Under the pieces are notes generated by a model, which saw only the letters and a list, made by a program, of their open reading frames with translations, did not search any database and was not told where the DNA came from. A stretch of 64,000 bases of DNA, from assembly GCA_046296295.1 (NCBI GenBank), contig JBKBLG010000012.1:1-64000 (forward strand), written 5' to 3'. The DNA comes from UBA10646 sp046296295 (lineage in GTDB: Bacteria; Bacteroidota; Bacteroidia; Chitinophagales; Chitinophagaceae). Every line of letters begins with the position of its first letter. Positions within the stretch are counted from its first letter, which is position 1. This document shows, piece by piece, positions 38,482-47,587 of this stretch. Both the position numbers and the translations under genes were made by a program.

Positions 38482-39807
38482 ATGAGCACACTTACCAAAA
38501 CCATTGATTTTTCACTACCTTACAAGGTGAAAGATATTAGCCTTGCAGAATGGGGCCGCAAAGAAATTCGCTTAGCAGAAGCTGAAATGCCAGGTTTAAT
38601 GGCAATTCGTGAAGAGTATGGCCCGAGCCAACCTTTAAAAGGGGCACGCATTGCAGGCTGCTTACACATGACCATTCAAACTGCTGTTTTAATTGAAACT
38701 TTAGTGGCTTTAGGTGCCGAAGTGAAGTGGAGCTCTTGTAACATATTTTCTACGCAAGATCATGCTGCTGCTGCAATTGCTGCTGCTGGTATTGGCGTGT
38801 ATGCCTGGAAAGGCCAAACTTTAGAAGAAGCTGATTGGTGTATTGAACAAACATTATTCTTCGGTGCTGCCGACCGCCCTTTGAACATGATTTTAGATGA
38901 TGGTGGCGACCTTACCAATATGGTGTTTGATAAGTATCCTGAGTTGGTGCAGCATATTAAAGGTTTAAGTGAAGAAACTACCACAGGTGTACACCGTTTA
39001 TACGAGCGTATGGCCAAGGGTACTTTACCAATTCCTGCTATTAATGTGAACGACTCTGTTACTAAGAGTAAGTTCGATAACAAATATGGTTGCCAAGAAA
39101 GCTTGGTAGATGCTATTCGCCGTGCTACCGATGTAATGATGGCTGGTAAGGTAGCTGTTGTTGGGGGTTATGGCGATGTAGGTAAAGGTAGTGCCATGAG
39201 CTTACGTGGTGCCGGCTGCCGTGTTATTGTAACTGAAATTGACCCAATTTGTGCGTTACAAGCTGCTATGGATGGCTTTGAAGTAAGAAAAATGATTGAT
39301 GCAGTTAAAGAAGCTGATATTATTGTTACAGCCTCTGGTTGCCGCGATTTAATTACCGAAAAGCATTTCCGTTTAATGAAAGACAAGGCTATTGTTTGTA
39401 ACATCGGCCACTTTGATATTGAAATTGATATGGCATGGTTAAATACAAACTATGGTCATACAAAAGATACCATCAAACCACAAGTTGATTTGTATAACAT
39501 TGATGGTAAAGATGTAATTGTGCTTGCCGAAGGCCGCCTTGTGAACCTTGGTTGTGCTACTGGCCACCCAAGCTTTGTAATGAGTAACTCTTTCAGCAAC
39601 CAAACACTTGCTCAAATTGAATTATGGAATAACCATAGTAAATATGAGAATAAAGTATATGTATTGCCCAAGCATTTAGATGAAAAAGTAGCTCGTTTGC
39701 ACCTTGCTAAAGTAGGTGCTGAATTAGATGAATTAACTGTAGAACAAGCCGAGTACTTGGGTATTCCACAGTTTGGTCCGTTCAAAGCCGATCATTACCG
39801 CTACTAA
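38482..39807 (+). CDS. ahcY: Adenosylhomocysteinase (S-adenosyl-L-homocysteine hydrolase)
   Basis: Splits S-adenosylhomocysteine into adenosine and homocysteine, restoring methylation capacity; NAD-dependent and cytoplasmic. 441 residues. Motifs are CNIFSTQDHAAAAIA, the NAD-binding loop VGGYGDVGKGSA, NIGHFDIEID and the C-terminal DHYRY that completes the neighbouring active site. Codons are more GC-rich and regular than around it, as expected for a highly expressed gene, and it contains no copy of the dispersed word. Confidence 0.98.
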   Translation: MSTLTKTIDFSLPYKVKDISLAEWGRKEIRLAEAEMPGLMAIREEYGPSQPLKGARIAGCLHMTIQTAVLIETLVALGAEVKWSSCNIFSTQDHAAAAIAAAGIGVYAWKGQTLEEADWCIEQTLFFGAADRPLNMILDDGGDLTNMVFDKYPELVQHIKGLSEETTTGVHRLYERMAKGTLPIPAINVNDSVTKSKFDNKYGCQESLVDAIRRATDVMMAGKVAVVGGYGDVGKGSAMSLRGAGCRVIVTEIDPICALQAAMDGFEVRKMIDAVKEADIIVTASGCRDLITEKHFRLMKDKAIVCNIGHFDIEIDMAWLNTNYGHTKDTIKPQVDLYNIDGKDVIVLAEGRLVNLGCATGHPSFVMSNSFSNQTLAQIELWNNHSKYENKVYVLPKHLDEKVARLHLAKVGAELDELTVEQAEYLGIPQFGPFKADHYRY

Positions 39808-39824
39808 TCTTTGTAACCAAACAT

Positions 39825-39854
39825 AAAAACGCCACCGCATGCGGTGGCGTTTTG
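39825..39854 (+). terminator. Bidirectional terminator between ahcY and the thioredoxin gene
   Basis: Perfect stem AAAACGCCACCGCATGCGGTGGCGTTTT. The dispersed word begins one base after it. Confidence 0.9.
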
Positions 39855-39868
39855 CATTTACCGTAAGG
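39855..39868 (+). repeat. Exact copy of dispersed word CATTTACCGTAAGG
   Basis: Between the ahcY terminator and the stop codon of the convergent thioredoxin gene. Confidence 0.9.
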
Positions 39869-39894
39869 CAAATGACTATTGGTGCATCAAACTC

Positions 39895-40191
39895 CTAAAC
39901 ATATTGTTGTATCAGTTGCATTAGTGCATTGGCTTGTACCACACCCGATTGGCGCCAAAGTATTTGTCCGTTCTTGAATAATATTAAGGTTGGTACACCT
40001 TGTATTTGATACGCTTGCGCTACCTGCGGATTTTTATCGACATCAATTTTTAAGATAGTAGCACTATCGCCAACGCGTTGTTTGAGTTGTTCTAAAATAG
40101 GCTGCATGGTTTTGCAAGGTCCGCACCAAGTTGCAAAAAAATCTACCAATACAGGTTTGTTCTGATGAATCATTTCTGAAAAACTAGCCAT
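39895..40191 (-). CDS. trxA: Thioredoxin
   Basis: 98 residues, with WCGPC active site (Cys23, Cys26) and the cis-Pro segment VPTLILFKNG. No signal peptide, so a cytoplasmic disulfide reductase. It is the last gene of a four-gene minus-strand cluster with two small membrane proteins and an OsmC protein, suggesting a shared redox role. Which thioredoxin function is meant here is not clear. Confidence 0.94.
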   Translation of the reverse strand: MASFSEMIHQNKPVLVDFFATWCGPCKTMQPILEQLKQRVGDSATILKIDVDKNPQVAQAYQIQGVPTLILFKNGQILWRQSGVVQANALMQLIQQYV

Positions 40192-40200
40192 ATTGTATGC

Positions 40201-40458
40201 TTATTTTACTTCTTCAAATATTACATTTTCTGGCGTGCTTGGAGCATTGTTGTTGCGAGCTGTAGGTACAGTGCAATTGCCACCAAAACAGTTACCGGCA
40301 GCACAACCAAAGGCAAAAATGCCCATTGCGGCCAAATACCCTCCAAGGAATACGCCCATCCATTCGGCTTGCTTAGCCGATTGAATAATTATCACGGTTC
40401 CTAAAATGGTGTATAATGCTCTGGTGATCGTCCAACCTTGTAATATCCTAGTTTTCAT
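40201..40458 (-). CDS. Small membrane protein, DUF2892/YgaP-like
   Basis: 85 residues with two hydrophobic segments (ALYTILGTVIIIQSA and WMGVFLGGYLAAMGIFAFG) followed by a Cys-containing tail (CAAGNCFGGNC). The layout resembles the YgaP-like transmembrane proteins often found near rhodanese and thioredoxin genes. The three clustered Cys residues may bind metal or take part in thiol exchange. It overlaps the next upstream gene by 11 bases, so translation is coupled. Confidence 0.7.
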   Translation of the reverse strand: MKTRILQGWTITRALYTILGTVIIIQSAKQAEWMGVFLGGYLAAMGIFAFGCAAGNCFGGNCTVPTARNNNAPSTPENVIFEEVK

Positions 40459-40669
40459 TGTTTTCTTTTTTGATTGTTTTTTGTGGTGTAAAGGCGCTGA
40501 AAAACATGCTACCCATTAAAGTTCCGTATAAGGTACTGTTGATTGGATTTGAGGTTATAGCACAAGTGCCAGAACTACAACCAATAAAATGGTAATAAGC
40601 GTATCCGCCTACTGCACCAATAATAGCACCTATTAAGGTTAACTTATATTGTACTACAAATGTTTTCAT
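40448..40669 (-). CDS. DUF6132-like small membrane protein
   Basis: 73 residues with one or two membrane segments and the conserved motif GCSSGTCAITSNP seen in DUF6132 proteins of Bacteroidota. The GCSSGTC pair of Cys residues suggests a thiol or persulfide function. It lies 2 bases downstream of the OsmC gene and overlaps the DUF2892-like gene. Confidence 0.8.
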   Translation of the reverse strand: MKTFVVQYKLTLIGAIIGAVGGYAYYHFIGCSSGTCAITSNPINSTLYGTLMGSMFFSAFTPQKTIKKENNEN

Positions 40670-40671
40670 GG

Positions 40672-41133
40672 TTAATTTAATGTAGCTACCTCTTTAGTAC
40701 TGTTATTAAAAATGATATTGTTGTTGTAATGTACTTCCCAAGTTACAGGCATAATTTTTTTGAGCATACTACTTACACCGCAATATTGTTCTTGCGAGGC
40801 TGTAACAGCTGCTAATGCTGCGGCTTCATTGGCTGCATCGCCATTGAATATATAAATAATATGGATAGCCACATACTCAATCGGTGCTTTTTTACTGATG
40901 GTACCTGATACTTTAATGGTAAGGTCTGTAACCGCTTTATTGGCTTTCCGTAGTATGGCAGCAATATCCATACCAGTGCAACCCGAAAGTGCTGTTAATA
41001 CAAATGGCTTCGGTATGGGTCCATTGTCTTCGCCACCAGCCCGTTCCGGAGCATCCATAACAATGGTATGACCATTCACTAATGCATTAAACTGCATTTT
41101 GCCCATCCACTGTGTTTCTATATCGTGTGTCAT
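40672..41133 (-). CDS. OsmC-family peroxiredoxin-like protein
   Basis: About 153 residues from MTHDIETQWMG; an in-frame Met at 41172 is also possible. The two family Cys residues are in LSGCTGMDIA and QYCGVSS. The family reduces organic hydroperoxides or persulfides. It is the first gene of the cluster with DUF6132, a DUF2892-like protein and thioredoxin, so the set may handle reactive sulfur or peroxides; that is inference. Confidence 0.9.
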   Translation of the reverse strand: MTHDIETQWMGKMQFNALVNGHTIVMDAPERAGGEDNGPIPKPFVLTALSGCTGMDIAAILRKANKAVTDLTIKVSGTISKKAPIEYVAIHIIYIFNGDAANEAAALAAVTASQEQYCGVSSMLKKIMPVTWEVHYNNNIIFNNSTKEVATLN

Positions 41134-41198
41134 TATTACTTTTTTTGATGGTATAAAGTTCCTATAATACACACGTTCAAAACGTAACTTTAGTCACA

Positions 41199-41212
41199 CC
41201 TTACGGTAAATG
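41199..41212 (-). repeat. Exact copy of dispersed word CATTTACCGTAAGG
   Basis: Intergenic, 9 bases past the stop codon of the DUF4268 gene and upstream of the OsmC gene. Confidence 0.9.
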
Positions 41213-41220
41213 TTGGTGCA

Positions 41221-41682
41221 TTATAACAATGCCTCGAAACCAGGTTTTGCTACACTCCACCATTCATCTAATGCCAACATACGTGGCTTTAAAAAGCTAA
41301 TAATCGCGGGCCACTGCTCGGTTAGTAGTACATTCACTTCGGTTTGTACTTTGTATATTTTGCTAATTACTTTTCCGTTGGGCAGGTAATGTTGTTCGTC
41401 CCACTGCCAAGGTTCACCTATCATGGTTTCAAAGGCCATGCGTTGAATGTACATTTGCTCCATGTATAGCGAACGGATACCGGTATCGTTATGCGTAAAT
41501 TCAATACCAATACTTGCCATACGCCTATCGGCTAACATTCTAAAGTACATATTAGGGATGCCCGTTTTATAGTTCACCCAATGTACTTTTTCGCCATCAG
41601 CATTCGCTATTGGCTGCATATTCTTGCCCAGTGCAGCCCAAAATTGCTGCTTTCTCAGGGCTGTTTCTTCTTTACTAAACAC
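41221..41682 (-). CDS. DUF4268-domain protein
   Basis: 153 residues matching DUF4268 (LRKQQFWAALGKNM, KVHWVNYKTGIPNMYFRM, GIEFTHND, ISFLKPRMLALDEWW). Some DUF4268 domains occur with restriction-like nucleases, but the function of the free-standing form is unknown. It follows the YdeI-like gene across a terminator. Confidence 0.85.
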   Translation of the reverse strand: MFSKEETALRKQQFWAALGKNMQPIANADGEKVHWVNYKTGIPNMYFRMLADRRMASIGIEFTHNDTGIRSLYMEQMYIQRMAFETMIGEPWQWDEQHYLPNGKVISKIYKVQTEVNVLLTEQWPAIISFLKPRMLALDEWWSVAKPGFEALL

Positions 41683-41711
41683 GGTGTGTTAGGATTAAAT
41701 AAATGATATAC

Positions 41712-41734
41712 AAAACCCCGCCGAAGGCGGGGCT
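41712..41734 (-). terminator. Intrinsic terminator after the YdeI-like gene
   Basis: Minus-strand hairpin AGCCCCGCC-TTC-GGCGGGG followed by TTTTG. The dispersed word lies between it and the stop codon. Confidence 0.85.
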
Positions 41735-41743
41735 GTGTTATTG

Positions 41744-41757
41744 CATTTACCGTAAGG
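41744..41757 (+). repeat. Exact copy of dispersed word CATTTACCGTAAGG
   Basis: Between the stop codon at 41765 and the terminator hairpin at 41712-41734. Confidence 0.9.
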
Positions 41758-41764
41758 TATCATA

Positions 41765-42436
41765 TTATTTTTCGTTGGGGCTTTGTTTTTTAGCAAGCAG
41801 CTTATCGAGTGTAGCTTCGAGGCGGCGCTGGCGTGTATCGCTACGCTTTGCTGTGTTAATCCAACTGATATACTCTTTCTGATGGTTGTAACTGAGCGAG
41901 CTGAAAAATTCTTTAGCTTCTTTGTGCTTACGAAAAAGTGCTTCAAGCTCTACCGGTGCAGATACAAGATTCTTATCGAATTCGGAGCCATCAAAACCTG
42001 TGGTTTTGAGTTCTGTAAATACACGATTAGGGTTCGGTATATTTTCAGACAATTGAAAACGCATAGCGCTCCAAACGTGATCTAAATCTACAGCTCTAAC
42101 ACTCTCGTAACCATTCTCAGTTAAAAACTGCCAGCAATTATCACGATTTAAGTCGGTAACAATTTTGCTAGTAGTTTTAGGATGTGCCACCCAAAGCTTA
42201 CTTTCTGCATGCAATGCAGGAAGTACATCTTTCATGATAGTGCACATTTGATTTTGCGTTATGGCAAACACTAAAGCAAAATCAATTTTTTTCGTCTTTA
42301 ACAGTGGCGTTACATTTTTAGCGTAGCTTAACTTGGCAAACTGCTTTTCTATGGAAGATGGCAAGCCCTGAATAAGCAGGTTCTTTTCATCTTTTAGCTG
42401 TAACTTTTCAAACAAACTTTGTATGGTAGAAGACAT
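41765..42436 (-). CDS. YdeI/OmpD-associated-family protein
   Basis: 223 residues. The C-terminal 60 residues (LSYNHQKEYISWINTAKRSDTRQRRLEATLDKL) match the YdeI/OmpD-associated domain. The N-terminal 150 residues are less clear and contain KLWVAHPKTT, as in DUF3052-like folds. No enzymatic motif is visible. It stands alone, with a terminator after it. Confidence 0.8.
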   Translation of the reverse strand: MSSTIQSLFEKLQLKDEKNLLIQGLPSSIEKQFAKLSYAKNVTPLLKTKKIDFALVFAITQNQMCTIMKDVLPALHAESKLWVAHPKTTSKIVTDLNRDNCWQFLTENGYESVRAVDLDHVWSAMRFQLSENIPNPNRVFTELKTTGFDGSEFDKNLVSAPVELEALFRKHKEAKEFFSSLSYNHQKEYISWINTAKRSDTRQRRLEATLDKLLAKKQSPNEK

Positions 42437-42555
42437 TCCTTAATTACGGTTAAGGTTCAAAAAACAAGACTGCAAAATTAACCGAATTTTCGTGTAAAAT
42501 AAAAGTATTTAAGCAAACATTTCCTCCATTAAGGCATATTTAACAGTAACTTCCG

Positions 42556-43377
42556 CTATTTATTGGCTACTGGCCGATAGTATTTTTCTAGGGTGGTAGG
42601 CATAATGGCTTTTAATTGCTCAATACGGGTTGCATCGGCTGGGTGTGTACTAAGCAGTTCTGGTGGTTTTTGTCCGCCGCCTAGTTTTGCCATGCGCTCC
42701 CAGAAAGGAATTGCTTCTCTGGGGTCGTAGCCTGCAAGCGAAGAAAACATTAAACCAAACTTATCTGCTTCTAACTCATTTTTTCTACTAAAAGGCAACA
42801 TAAAACCAACGCTACTACCCACGCCATAGGCTTGCATGAAAAGTTGTTGCGTTTCTGCGGGCTTATTATTTAGAGCGGCAGCTAATACTACACCGCCTGT
42901 TTGTTGTATCAAGCCCTGACTCATGCGTTCAGCACCATGCTTTGCGAGTGCATGTGCAATTTCGTGCCCCATTACTACTGCTAAAGCAGCTTCGTTTTGC
43001 GTTACTGGTAATATGCCGGTATATACTACAATTTTGCCTCCTGGCATACACCATGCATTCACATCTTTACTATCTACTAAGTTTATTTCCCACTGATAGC
43101 CTTCGAGTTCTTTACTTAGCCCTTGCTCTGTATAGTATTTATTGATGGCTTGTACCAATTTGTTACCTACCCTTGCCACCATAGCCGCGTCTTTATTACC
43201 ACTGCTTGTTGGAATTACTTTGTTAGTAGTTAAAAATTGTTTGTATTGATCGGCCGCAAGCGTTTGAATTTCACCTTCTTTTACCAATGCCAATTGGCTT
43301 CGGCCAGTAATTGGATTTTTACTACAAGCAATTACCAATGCTGCTATACCAATGGCTCCGAGAAAAAAACGCTTCAT
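42556..43377 (-). CDS. M48-family metallopeptidase lipoprotein
   Basis: 273 residues. Lipobox ALVIAC (Cys at about residue 18), then the M48 domain with zinc motif HEIAH (His138, Glu139, His142) and the third ligand in RKNELEADKFG. Such periplasmic proteases, related to BepA/LoiP, check outer-membrane protein assembly. Length and motifs are normal, and the gene is monocistronic. Confidence 0.94.
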   Translation of the reverse strand: MKRFFLGAIGIAALVIACSKNPITGRSQLALVKEGEIQTLAADQYKQFLTTNKVIPTSSGNKDAAMVARVGNKLVQAINKYYTEQGLSKELEGYQWEINLVDSKDVNAWCMPGGKIVVYTGILPVTQNEAALAVVMGHEIAHALAKHGAERMSQGLIQQTGGVVLAAALNNKPAETQQLFMQAYGVGSSVGFMLPFSRKNELEADKFGLMFSSLAGYDPREAIPFWERMAKLGGGQKPPELLSTHPADATRIEQLKAIMPTTLEKYYRPVANK

Positions 43378-43430
43378 AATTGTTTCTCTTTATAGGTTTT
43401 CAAAGTTGTTGTAACTAACCTAACAAAAAT

Positions 43431-43464
43431 AAAGCCACATGAGCATAACTTACTCTTGTGGCTT
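43431..43464 (-). terminator. Terminator hairpin after plsY
   Basis: AAGCCACA-GAG / CTC-TGTGGCTT with a 9-base loop and A/T-rich flanks. Confidence 0.65.
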
Positions 43465-43468
43465 ATAA

Positions 43469-43482
43469 CATTTACCGTAAGG
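43469..43482 (+). repeat. Exact copy of dispersed word CATTTACCGTAAGG
   Basis: Between the plsY stop codon and its terminator hairpin. Confidence 0.9.
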
Positions 43483-43520
43483 TAAGTATACTTTACAGTA
43501 AATCATGTACTGATAAAATA

Positions 43521-44180
43521 TTAGGCCATGTTGCCGTGGCGCCGATTACGGCGGCGGTCGCGGTACTTAAATATCGGCACCTTGCTTTCTGTACCATTTA
43601 GTATGCGATTGATATTTTTTTGGTGCGTAAGAATAATGAGGCCTGCAACGAGCACTGCAAATATGCGATATAAAGTTTCTTCGGCGTTAAATACCCAGAG
43701 CACAAAAACAGCAAAAGACACCCCCGCAAGCATAGAACTTAACGATACAAAACGTGTAAGATATAGCACGGTTAAAAATACAGCCACGCAACTTAAAGCT
43801 ACCCAAGGCTGTATGGCTACGGCCATGCCAAAGAGTGTTGCAACACCTTTGCCGCCTTTAAAGCCTGCCCAAATAGGAAAAATATGCCCCAATACAGCGG
43901 CTAAGCCTAGCCCAATCATCAGGTTGGTTCTATCCCATTCGTTGGTAAAGTAGTATGGGAGCATTACGTATAGCGATGTTGCAATAACACCTTTCAACAT
44001 GTCTACAATCATTACAAAAGTGCCCCATTGCTTACCAAGAATACGATAGGTGTTAGTGGCACCAGCGTTACCGCTACCGTAATTTCTGATATCAATCCCA
44101 AAAAAACATTTACTCACCCAAACAGATGTTGGTATCGATCCTATAAGGTAGGCGGAAACTATTAAGAGTATTTCTTGCAT
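43521..44180 (-). CDS. plsY: Glycerol-3-phosphate acyltransferase PlsY
   Basis: Inner-membrane enzyme transferring acyl from acyl-phosphate to glycerol-3-phosphate, the first step of phospholipid synthesis. 219 residues with about five membrane segments. Conserved motifs are GSIPTSVWVSK near the start, YGSGNAGATNTYR and GFKGGKGVAT. The last 15 residues are Arg-rich. The downstream word and hairpin are separate features. Confidence 0.96.
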   Translation of the reverse strand: MQEILLIVSAYLIGSIPTSVWVSKCFFGIDIRNYGSGNAGATNTYRILGKQWGTFVMIVDMLKGVIATSLYVMLPYYFTNEWDRTNLMIGLGLAAVLGHIFPIWAGFKGGKGVATLFGMAVAIQPWVALSCVAVFLTVLYLTRFVSLSSMLAGVSFAVFVLWVFNAEETLYRIFAVLVAGLIILTHQKNINRILNGTESKVPIFKYRDRRRNRRHGNMA

Positions 44181-44250
44181 ACAATTGATTTGGCGAACAA
44201 CAAATATAGCCGTTTATAAAAATTAATAGTTGCGTAACACAACTATATTG

Positions 44251-45072
44251 CTAGCGTCGTTCAAATTGCATACAAATCCATTGAGTTCGAGTGGTTGTTT
44301 GTTGATGCACTAACGCTGTATTCACCGTTGCTTGCAAAATATCAGCTTCATCTTCAATTAATAGTCCGCTTAAAATAAGCGTACCACCCGATTTTAATCC
44401 ATCCGTTAAAGCCTCTATATTGGATAGTATTACATGCTTATTAATGTTGGCTAAAATTATATCGTAAGTATGTGTTACTTGTGCATCAAAGCCTTTAACA
44501 ACTTCTACTTTATTGCATTGATTATTAGTTGCATTTTCAATAGCATTTTCTACACTCCAATCATCGTTATCAATGGCATATACATGAGCTGCTCCTAATT
44601 GCTCCGCTAATATGGCCAGAATACCCGTACCTGTGCCAAAATCAAATACCCATTTGCCTGTAAAGGCGATATTTCTCATGGCTTGCATAACAAGGTAAGT
44701 AGTGGCATGATGCCCTGTACCAAAACTCATTTTTGGGGTAATTACCAACTCGTGTTCTACGCTGTTGATAGGTTGGTGAAAATGTGCTCTAACGGCTACA
44801 AAGTCATCCACTATTACAGGTTCAAAATTACTTTCCCATACAGCATTCCAATTCTGTTCGGGCATAGTATCTACTGAAAATTCAAGACCAAAACCTGCTA
44901 CTATGGCTTGCACTACACTCGCATTGAATTGTACCGATGGCACAAATGCTAATAAGTAGTTTGTATGTTCTTCAAAGCCTTCAAAGCCCTCGTCGGCAAG
45001 CAATGCAATCAACGTTTCTTGCAGGTTGGCATCGCTGGTATTAATTTGAAGTTGTGTGTACGATTGCGACAT
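44251..45072 (-). CDS. prmA: Ribosomal protein L11 methyltransferase
   Basis: About 273 residues from MSQSYTQLQI; an in-frame Met at 45108 adds residues that do not look native. The SAM-binding motif is VFDFGTGTGILAILAEQLG, with DNDDWSVENAIENA and ANINKHVI, as in PrmA. KMSFGTGHHATT is the PrmA signature. It methylates the amino groups of ribosomal protein L11 in the cytoplasm. Confidence 0.94.
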   Translation of the reverse strand: MSQSYTQLQINTSDANLQETLIALLADEGFEGFEEHTNYLLAFVPSVQFNASVVQAIVAGFGLEFSVDTMPEQNWNAVWESNFEPVIVDDFVAVRAHFHQPINSVEHELVITPKMSFGTGHHATTYLVMQAMRNIAFTGKWVFDFGTGTGILAILAEQLGAAHVYAIDNDDWSVENAIENATNNQCNKVEVVKGFDAQVTHTYDIILANINKHVILSNIEALTDGLKSGGTLILSGLLIEDEADILQATVNTALVHQQTTTRTQWICMQFERR

Positions 45073-45097
45073 ATTATGAAATGAATAATATATAGAA

Positions 45098-45121
45098 AAC
45101 CCACCCAAAATGGGGTGGGTT
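45098..45121 (-). terminator. Intrinsic terminator after pnp
   Basis: Minus-strand AACCCACCC / GGGTGGGTT followed by TTTTC. Confidence 0.85.
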
Positions 45122-45133
45122 GTATAGTTTGTG

Positions 45134-45147
45134 CCTTACGGTAAATG
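45134..45147 (-). repeat. Exact copy of dispersed word CATTTACCGTAAGG
   Basis: Abuts the pnp stop codon and lies between it and the terminator. Confidence 0.9.
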
Positions 45148-47472
45148 CTATAACTTTTCGCTGCCATCATCTTGAGGCTTCGGTTGCAGGTTGCTATCAC
45201 CATTATCAACGCCCTGATGGCGGGGTTGATGTTGATGACGCGGCTCCCTATGACCACGATCGTCTCTATTAAAGTTACGATTACCACCACCTTGGAAGCG
45301 GCCACCTCTGTCGTTACCACCTTCACGTGGTTCACGAGGGGCACGTTCAACATACCCTTCAGGTTTTGGTTGTAATACTTTACTGCTTAGTTTGAACTTA
45401 CCAGTTTTCTGATCTACTTCAAGCAAGCGAACTTTTACTTTATCACCCTCTTTTAAAACTCCTTCCATACTAGGTATGCGGCTCCAAGTAATTTCACTAA
45501 TGTGTAATAAACCTTCTTTACGAGGCAAAAACTCAACGAAAGCACCAAACTCTTTAATAGAGGTTACCGTGCCTTCGTAATCTTTACCAACTTCAGGTAC
45601 TGCAATAATACCCTCAATCCAAGCTTTTGCTTTTTCTAAGCCGGCTTTTTCTGGAGAGAAAATACTCACTTCACCTTTATTATCAACCTCCTCAATATTG
45701 ATAGTTGTACCCGTTTCACGCTGAATTTCTTGAATCACTTTACCTTGGGGCCCAATTACAGCGCCAATAACTTCTTTATCAATAAACAACTTCACCATTC
45801 GTGGTGCATGTGGTTTAAGATCAGAACGGTAGCTATCCACACAGGCATACATGGCATCTAAAATGTGTAAGCGACCCTTACGGGCTTGTTCTAGTGCTTC
45901 ACGCATTACATCCATGCTTAAGCCATCTACTTTAATATCCATTTGTACACCACAAATACCATCTCTAGTACCTGTAACTTTAAAGTCCATATCTCCTAAA
46001 TGATCTTCATCACCTAAGATGTCTGTTAAGATGGCATATTTGCCATCGTCACGGGTAATTAAGCCCATGGCCACACCGCTTACATGTTTAGGAATAGGCA
46101 CGCCGGCATCCATTAAAGCCAATGAACCGGCACAAACAGTAGCCATGCTTGATGAGCCATTACTTTCTAAAATATCACTTACAATACGTACTGTATAAGG
46201 ATACTCCTTACCAGGCATCATTTGTTTTAAGCTACGTTGTGCTAGGTTACCATGCCCAATTTCTCTACGGCTTTGACCACGCAACATTTTTATTTCTCCG
46301 GTACTAAATGGCGGGAAGTTGTAATGCAAGAAGAAATTATTCTCATTGCTTTCAGCAGCATTTTCTTGCAGCAATTTATCGAGTGGTGTACCAAAGGTTA
46401 CCGTAGTAAGCGATTGGGTTTCACCTCGTGTGAATAATGCCGAGCCATGCGGTGTAGGCAAAATATCAATTTCCATTGCTAGCGGACGTACCTGCTCAAG
46501 GGTACGACCATCTAAACGAATACGATCGTCGAGTATCATATTACGAACCACTTCCCACTGTAAGTCATCAAAATACTTTTTGGCAAGTTTTTTCGTGCTA
46601 TCATCTACATCTTCACCTAAGCTTGTAATTAAAGCCTCTTTCAATTCTTTAATAGCAGCACTGCGTTCATGCTTGCTGCTACCCTTACGGGAAATGTCAT
46701 AAATCTTTGTTTGTGCAAAAGCAGCCACCTGTGCTTTCAAAGCTTCGTTTTGAAGTGGCTTGGTGTAATCACGTTTGCTGGTAATACCAACTTTAGATCT
46801 TAAAGCTGCTTGTGCTGCTATTTGAATGCGTATAGCCTCATGTGCTATTTCCAAAGCCTTTATTAAATCTTCTTCACTACATTCTTTAGCCTCACCTTCA
46901 ACCATCATCAAGTTCTTTTCTGTAGCAGCAATAATGAACTCTAAGCTACATTTTTCAAGCTCGCTTCTAGTAGGGTTTACGATAAAATCGTTGCCTATTT
47001 TACCGATTCTTACTTCACTGATAATTTCTTTTACCGGAATATCGCTTACCGCTAGTGCTGCAGATGCAGCCAAGCAAGCTAACGCATCAGGCATTACCTC
47101 GGGGTCGCTACTGATAAGGTTAATGATTACCTGTACATCACAGAAATAATCCTCTGGAAATAAGGGGCGTAATGCTCTATCCACAAGGCGGCTCACTAAC
47201 ACTTCGTAATCGTTGAGGCGGCCTTCTCTTCTGAAAAATGAACCTGGAATGCGACCAGCACTAGCAAATTTTTCTTGATAGTCTACACTTAAAGGGAAAA
47301 AATCTTGTCCTTCTCTTGGTTCTTTGTTGGCTACAACGGTAGCAAGTAACACGCAATTACCTTGTCTTACGGTAACGGCACCATCAGCTTGGCGTGCTAA
47401 TTTTCCTGTTTCGATGATTACCTCAGCTCCGTTAGGCAAGGTAAATGTCGATTGAATGGGTTGTGATAACAT
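45148..47472 (-). CDS. pnp: Polyribonucleotide nucleotidyltransferase (PNPase)
   Basis: Phosphorolytic 3'-5' exoribonuclease of RNA turnover. 774 residues: two RNase PH domains (FFPLSVDYQEKFASAGRIPGSF, SMATVCAGSLALMDAGVPI), a KH domain (GAVIGPQGKVIQEIQRETG) and an S1 domain (GTVTSIKEFGAFVEF). The C-terminus has about 65 extra residues rich in Arg, Gly, His and Asn, probably an added disordered RNA-binding tail. It follows rpsO, the usual arrangement, with a terminator-like hairpin between them. Confidence 0.97.
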   Translation of the reverse strand: MLSQPIQSTFTLPNGAEVIIETGKLARQADGAVTVRQGNCVLLATVVANKEPREGQDFFPLSVDYQEKFASAGRIPGSFFRREGRLNDYEVLVSRLVDRALRPLFPEDYFCDVQVIINLISSDPEVMPDALACLAASAALAVSDIPVKEIISEVRIGKIGNDFIVNPTRSELEKCSLEFIIAATEKNLMMVEGEAKECSEEDLIKALEIAHEAIRIQIAAQAALRSKVGITSKRDYTKPLQNEALKAQVAAFAQTKIYDISRKGSSKHERSAAIKELKEALITSLGEDVDDSTKKLAKKYFDDLQWEVVRNMILDDRIRLDGRTLEQVRPLAMEIDILPTPHGSALFTRGETQSLTTVTFGTPLDKLLQENAAESNENNFFLHYNFPPFSTGEIKMLRGQSRREIGHGNLAQRSLKQMMPGKEYPYTVRIVSDILESNGSSSMATVCAGSLALMDAGVPIPKHVSGVAMGLITRDDGKYAILTDILGDEDHLGDMDFKVTGTRDGICGVQMDIKVDGLSMDVMREALEQARKGRLHILDAMYACVDSYRSDLKPHAPRMVKLFIDKEVIGAVIGPQGKVIQEIQRETGTTINIEEVDNKGEVSIFSPEKAGLEKAKAWIEGIIAVPEVGKDYEGTVTSIKEFGAFVEFLPRKEGLLHISEITWSRIPSMEGVLKEGDKVKVRLLEVDQKTGKFKLSSKVLQPKPEGYVERAPREPREGGNDRGGRFQGGGNRNFNRDDRGHREPRHQHQPRHQGVDNGDSNLQPKPQDDGSEKL

Positions 47473-47587
47473 TTGCTTCTTTTTTACGTCTTTCTTCGTT
47501 TACGTCTTTTATGATATGATTTGGGCAAGTTAAGGCTTTGCCCGTTAGCCTGCGTTTTTGGTGGAACAAAACAGACCTTTTGATACG

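Noticed and set aside
45009..45375. ORFs overlapping the pnp tail on other frames
   Set aside because: They are shadows of the Arg/Gly-rich pnp C-terminus.
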